Source of the DNA: Myrica gale
Lineage: Eukaryota > Streptophyta > Magnoliopsida > Fagales > Myricaceae
Direction of reading: 5' to 3'
Length of the DNA stretch: 64,000 nt
Assembly: GCA_963930655.1 (NCBI GenBank)
Contig: OZ005608.1
Location: forward strand, 19,369,271-19,433,270
Shown piece by piece: positions 59,717 through 64,000 of the stretch. Position numbers and translations under genes: made by a program. The stretch's first letter is position 1. Each line of letters starts with the position of its first letter. The notes below the pieces were generated by a model, which saw nothing but the letters and a program-made list of their open reading frames with translations, searched no databases and was not told where the DNA came from.

Positions 59717-61246
59717 TCACTCCCTCATGTTATGACCTTCATCTTCCTCTTCGCTGAGGTCGAGATCAGCAAGCAACTCCTCGAGTGGAACAGAAGGTAA
59801 ATCCTCTCCATCAGTCACAGATGTCATCTCTGATGGCTGGTATTCTCTATTACGGTACAATGATATATTAAACCTCATATCAGGGTTCTCCTCTAGATCT
59901 TTCAAGAACTGTTCATACTCAGTAGTTGTCTTCTCTTGCTCTGCCCTACCCTTATCATCAACTTCCATGTCGAGGGATTTAAGTTTCCAAGCACGAGGCT
60001 TCCCACGCTTCTTCTGGCGCTTCTCTTCAAAGCTCTTCTTTATCAAAACTGCATCTGGCAAGACCAGACCCTTGTATTTCTCAATTTCACTGTCATTACT
60101 ATTAGTCGCATATAAATCATAACCAAGAGCATAATCCCCCGGGCTCAAAAGATGGCCGAGATGCGTTCTTATGGAGAAAATGGTGTCGTTTTTTCCGAAA
60201 TCTGATAAACGGGCCACTTGTGCATCAGCTAAAACATACTTGGAGCCACCAACATTAACTTCAGAAGAAACAATCTCCACATCTAACACTATATACTCCA
60301 CTAGTTGCCTGCTAGTGAATAGGGACTTGAACGCTACCCTCCAATACTGATCAGTATCCAAGAAACAATGCCTTAAGGTGAAAGGGTCCAGCAAAGCAAT
60401 ACTGTTGGTCACCTTAGTGCATATCACAATAGGACCTAGATTTCCCAAACTAGAGGCAACTTTTGGAGGCAAACAAATCAAATCCTCACGACATATGGGG
60501 CAGATTTCGACCGAGAAAGTGTGCTTGTAATGATAGGTATTACTCTTAGTATCCTGTGAAACAAGTTGTTTGTCGCTGCGACTCCTCACTGGAACAACCT
60601 TACCAATGAACTCCAAAAACTTCACCCCGTGACTCCTGTTTGCAAAAAAGAAATCGATCCCTTGCTCCATCTGTTTAATCTTTATGGCAGCAGCAGCCGC
60701 ACTGTGCTTCAGAATCAGCTGCTCCAAATAAAAGAAGGTACGCCTGTGAGAAACATGTTGGCGCAGTTGCACGGCTGCCACCCACTGGTCAGGATTGGCC
60801 TGAATCCTGGAACAGGATTCACACATATGTTCGTGCTGAACATACTCAACCACATAAGATTGTTCAAGTATTGCTCCATTAAGAACCTCTTTCTGAACTT
60901 TCAATCTAACCTTGATCCTCTTGGAATGGGGTTCCGTCCAAATGAACTCTGCATGCACCAATCTCACTTTATTCAAATTCTTCAGCCTCTTCACGCAGAA
61001 CGTCAACAACTCCTTTGATTCCAATTGGGCTTTGATCCATGTTCTTGGTGGCTGCAAGTAGGTGTCACACTCGGGACAATGCATTATGGTCACTTGCTTT
61101 TGTAGACCTTCTGTGATATCAACTTCGGAACGCAAACACTTGACACACATATTGGCAGCATTTGGTGCCATCAGAATGCCGCATTTGCAACATAAAACGC
61201 TGCCGATGGTTTGGGGAACCGTAAACATACCAGCTTCCTCAGCCAT
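59717..61246 (-). CDS. NMD3: NMD3, 60S ribosomal subunit nuclear export adaptor
   Basis: 509 residues in a single exon, the usual length for plant NMD3. NMD3 binds the joining face of late pre-60S particles and links them to the exportin CRM1/XPO1; it is released in the cytoplasm. The N-terminal zinc-binding part shows Cys19/20/22, C34-x2-C37, C57-x2-C60 and C142-x2-C145. Residues around 205-230 (GIDFFFANRSHGVKFLEF) are a conserved family stretch. A basic segment KKSFEEKRQKKRGKPRAWK (near residue 410) fits a nuclear localisation signal, and the acidic, leucine-rich tail VPLEELLADLDLSEEEDE fits the CRM1 export signal. No breaks. Start ATG is the first in frame; the plus-strand ORF inside is a shadow. 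Confidence 0.95.
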   Translation of the reverse strand: MAEEAGMFTVPQTIGSVLCCKCGILMAPNAANMCVKCLRSEVDITEGLQKQVTIMHCPECDTYLQPPRTWIKAQLESKELLTFCVKRLKNLNKVRLVHAEFIWTEPHSKRIKVRLKVQKEVLNGAILEQSYVVEYVQHEHMCESCSRIQANPDQWVAAVQLRQHVSHRRTFFYLEQLILKHSAAAAAIKIKQMEQGIDFFFANRSHGVKFLEFIGKVVPVRSRSDKQLVSQDTKSNTYHYKHTFSVEICPICREDLICLPPKVASSLGNLGPIVICTKVTNSIALLDPFTLRHCFLDTDQYWRVAFKSLFTSRQLVEYIVLDVEIVSSEVNVGGSKYVLADAQVARLSDFGKNDTIFSIRTHLGHLLSPGDYALGYDLYATNSNDSEIEKYKGLVLPDAVLIKKSFEEKRQKKRGKPRAWKLKSLDMEVDDKGRAEQEKTTTEYEQFLKDLEENPDMRFNISLYRNREYQPSEMTSVTDGEDLPSVPLEELLADLDLSEEEDEGHNMRE

Positions 61247-61860
61247 CGCTGATAAGATTCAAGAACCAAAAAACGGTTACTTTGAGGATGACAAGAAGAA
61301 CAAGAGGAAAAAAAACATTAACTGATCAGTTACAACTGTAGGGCTGTAATCCAGACGAATAGTGATGGTTCGAACTCGCTAGACAAAAGCATAAACGAGC
61401 TCCAATCGACAGAAATGTTGCCGAGCTCGGATCGAACAAAATCAACCAAGATTTGATCAAACTCGGGTCGATAACAATTCAAATGGGTTACAAGACAGAT
61501 AAAACAATACCGGAAAGAAACGAAATTCATATTTGTTCAAATACCAAGACATGACCACCTTTCACCAATTCCCTAGCAATCAAACAATTCTTGACAAGCA
61601 CAAGCAGGAATAGAGAAACACCTTGTGATAGTGAAAGGCGTAGGATCAAAAACACTCTTAGAAATCTGCTCACTTGTCTATCGCGGCGTTGCTTAAATTT
61701 CCGTCCACAACACTGATTCCATAGCTTTGCAAGTCAAACTTGCACCTTCACCGAGAGAGACGAAAGATGGAAGAAGAGAGGGGAGGCGGCCAAAGAACAA
61801 TCGAGGTCGAGGAGAGAGAGACCAAAGATGGATGCAGAGAGCGGAGGCGGCTAAAAGATC
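61247..61860 (-). promoter_or_regulatory. Leader and promoter of NMD3
   Basis: The minus-strand sequence upstream includes CT-rich leader tracts (61740-61830) and a possible 5' UTR intron (GT near 61625 to AG before 61270). The exact transcription start cannot be read. Confidence 0.35.
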
Positions 61861-63630
61861 ACTAGAGGAATTTGGGTTGTGTTGAAATACATGGTTGAAG
61901 CGTCGGACAGTCTGTTAGGGCAAAAAGACTGAAAGACCATAATATCCTTGTCTGAAAAATAACCTTGTGAGTAAATATGTATAGACTTTTCGAGGAGGGC
62001 ATTGTTTTTTTTTCTTGTGGTACCTGTACTGACACATTAGACAGATATTTAATAAAAGAAACATAGTTTATTCTTCCAAATATTACAAAAAGAAATATCC
62101 CGAAAGAAAAGACCATTTTAAAGATAACTTTAAAGGAAGAAAGAAGATGAAGTTGACACTTTGCTTCCAATGGTAAAACTTTAGACATTTCTTGAGAAAT
62201 AAAGGGCAAATTGCTTTCCCTTTTCATACATTCTAAACAAGACTCTTCTGAATCTGACTTTGTTATTCAGCAACTTGATCAAGACTCATTTTCTTCTGAA
62301 GAACAAGCAGTTTCATCTTCTTCTGATGGTTTTGCAGTCTGCTATTGTCAACAAGAAATCTGTACCTTAAAAGTATAGATAAAACAACATACTACTCATG
62401 CACTTATGTGTAATATTCTAACATATTACTTTAGATGTGGCCTGAACAATATGACCACAAGATAAGGTATTTAACCATTTATGTAAAATCTTTGTCTTAA
62501 TATTTAAAGGCCATTAAGAGAGGTGAAAACGAACTTCCAACTTAAAATCCACGAGCTAAGATAAAATTGGATGTAGAATCTGAGGAGAACTGAGATATTT
62601 TTGCATGCCGGGTTTTTTGTGGAAGGATAGTCCTTCATGGAGAGTATCACGTGGAAAAGAGTCCCTCTGGTCATATGACTCGTATACATTTTTAATGGAT
62701 GAGGGGAAAAGGTCCAAAGTGGAACCAACTTGGGATAGAATCAGGGCAATTAAAATTTTTGAACCTAATGAACCAAATGTATCTATGGATGTTATTATCA
62801 AAAAGAAGGGAGAAGAGAAGGTTCATGTGTCAATATAATCATAATAAGAGATATTTTATATTTTTAAGGTGTAATCAAGTCTCAAAGACTCTATGGTTGT
62901 CCTCATTCTTTAGAAAAAATTATTCTCTTGATGGAGAATTTTGAGAATCCAATTCCTGTAGAATCAAATATATCCTAGTTTTAAATTCTAATGATTTTGT
63001 ATCATGCAAGATGAATTGATAGAATGTTTTGATGAATGCAAGATTTTAAGGAAAATAGTTTCAATCGGAAGGTAGTATCTCAGAGGCAGTGTGTTTGGAG
63101 TATAAAGTGTATTATATGGGTCTTTGAGAAAGGCTACATGCCGTATGTCTTTATGAGTATAGTATCAGTATTTTTGGAGGAGATTGGAAGAGTGAAGAGG
63201 AGAAGGCATTACTAGAGAATAAGTCCTCAGTAGTCAATTTTTAAAAATTTGGTGCAGGTCTGGAGGATGAAGCTGTGGATTTCATTCTCATTTCTCTGGT
63301 AAAAATTCACAGATAATGAAACCATGAATAGAGTTCAAGTCTCCTTTTATATATTCAATATCAAAATTAAAAACATGTAAAATTTATTGTCATGTGGCAA
63401 AAAGGTATTTGGAGGCAAGATTTTGGACATCTTTTGTTGCTTTGTAATCTACTCTAATAGAAACGGTTGGTTGAGTAAGTCATCTTGGAATTTTGAAACA
63501 CAAAAATTATGGATAAAATTTATTTTTTTATAATACTATTTTTCTTATATTGGATTCCAAGCTCCAAAATGAAACCCTACTATATGTTCTATGTTATTAT
63601 CATGAATGCATTGTTTAGTATATCATAATT
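61861..63630. other. AT-rich region without recognised gene
   Basis: Short ORFs only. One plus-strand ORF (62605-62838, 77 codons) and the serine/acid-rich reading near 62250-62340 might be degraded element remains, but no domain could be named. Confidence 0.4.
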
Positions 63631-64000
63631 GTCACGCCCCGTGCCAGTACTTGCCTCCTATGCTCTCTTATAGTAATGGAATGCACACAAATGAGGATTA
63701 CGGCATGGACGATTCCTCCTAAGGCCTAATAAGTGGCTTTGAAAAAGCTTAGCGGAAATGTTTATGTTAAAATTATAAGTATATTAAGGAGGGAAAATCA
63801 TAGTTTCATGATGTAACAAATACGGCATATTAAACGTTTTAATCTTGAATAGGAAAAATAAAATGAATTGATTATGGAGATAAAATTTAAATTAGAGAAC
63901 AGGAAGTGAAGCAAAAAAAGATACATATAAAAATTTTCCACTATATCACTGTACAAAATCAAAATCCTTTATGAGGATACAGAAGTAATACAAAAGTGGG
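63631..64000. mobile_element. Probable LTR beginning, cut by the window edge
   Basis: TGTCACGCCCCGTGCC at about 63631 matches a start often seen in plant gypsy LTRs read on this strand or its complement. The remainder lies outside the window. Confidence 0.35.

Noticed and set aside
60566-61018. 150-codon plus-strand ORF inside NMD3
   Set aside because: Shadow of the NMD3 coding strand.
62250-62960. Possible endogenous pararetrovirus-like fragment
   Set aside because: A serine/acid-rich reading followed by a short ORF recalled such elements, but no reverse transcriptase, movement protein or other diagnostic domain is visible, so no call is made.
1-64000. CRISPR arrays, rRNA or tRNA genes, bacterial-type operons
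   Set aside because: No regularly spaced repeats, no rRNA blocks and no clear tRNA cloverleaf were noticed. The intron-bearing plant genes and plant transposons make prokaryotic systems unlikely.

Overview
The window is nuclear DNA of a flowering plant, most probably a eudicot. It has intron-bearing plant housekeeping genes, long AT-rich intergenic stretches, and plant-type Ty3/gypsy (Tat lineage), CACTA, hAT and MITE elements. The species cannot be fixed from the sequence alone. Layout: 1-9.2 kb is a decayed Tat-lineage LTR retroelement cut by the window edge. It shows a reverse transcriptase/RNase H part, an integrase end, a degenerate 3' tandem repeat and a long antisense ORF region, and it carries two LTR-like insertions. 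A degraded F-box-like gene lies beside it at 9.6-10.4 kb. From 12.8 to 41.1 kb lies a dispersed array of three paralogous genes for small secreted proteins (about 12.85, 29.8 and 40.6 kb). They share a strict eight-cysteine pattern, a signal peptide and homologous 5' and 3' flanks, and I do not recognise the family. The spaces between these genes are filled with DNA transposons: a head-to-head CACTA pair with inverted TNPA/TPase fragments (15.9-27.4 kb), two related CACTA elements in opposite orientation (23.3-26.7 kb and 30.88-34.92 kb, the second with a GTA target duplication and an exon-like insert), another CACTA end (28-29.1 kb), a transposon-protein ORF (35-36.8 kb), and a 3.16-kb hAT element with an 8-bp target duplication (37.04-40.2 kb). 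From 41.5 kb to the end the DNA is gene-rich. It holds a PMT2-like putative pectin methyltransferase gene on the minus strand with several frame breaks and a short 3' end (41.5-47.65 kb), a conserved 99-residue plant protein (52.2-52.5 kb, minus), a complete nine-exon phosphoacetylglucosamine mutase gene head-to-head with it (52.8-57.5 kb, plus), and an intact single-exon NMD3 60S ribosome export adaptor (59.7-61.2 kb, minus). The housekeeping genes have unrelated jobs (UDP-GlcNAc synthesis, ribosome export, wall polysaccharide modification) and are simply neighbours. The most novel-looking item is the eight-cysteine secreted family. Its copies sit in duplicated units that were later split by transposons, and the first copy shows a shortened C-terminus and an altered TATA-like box.
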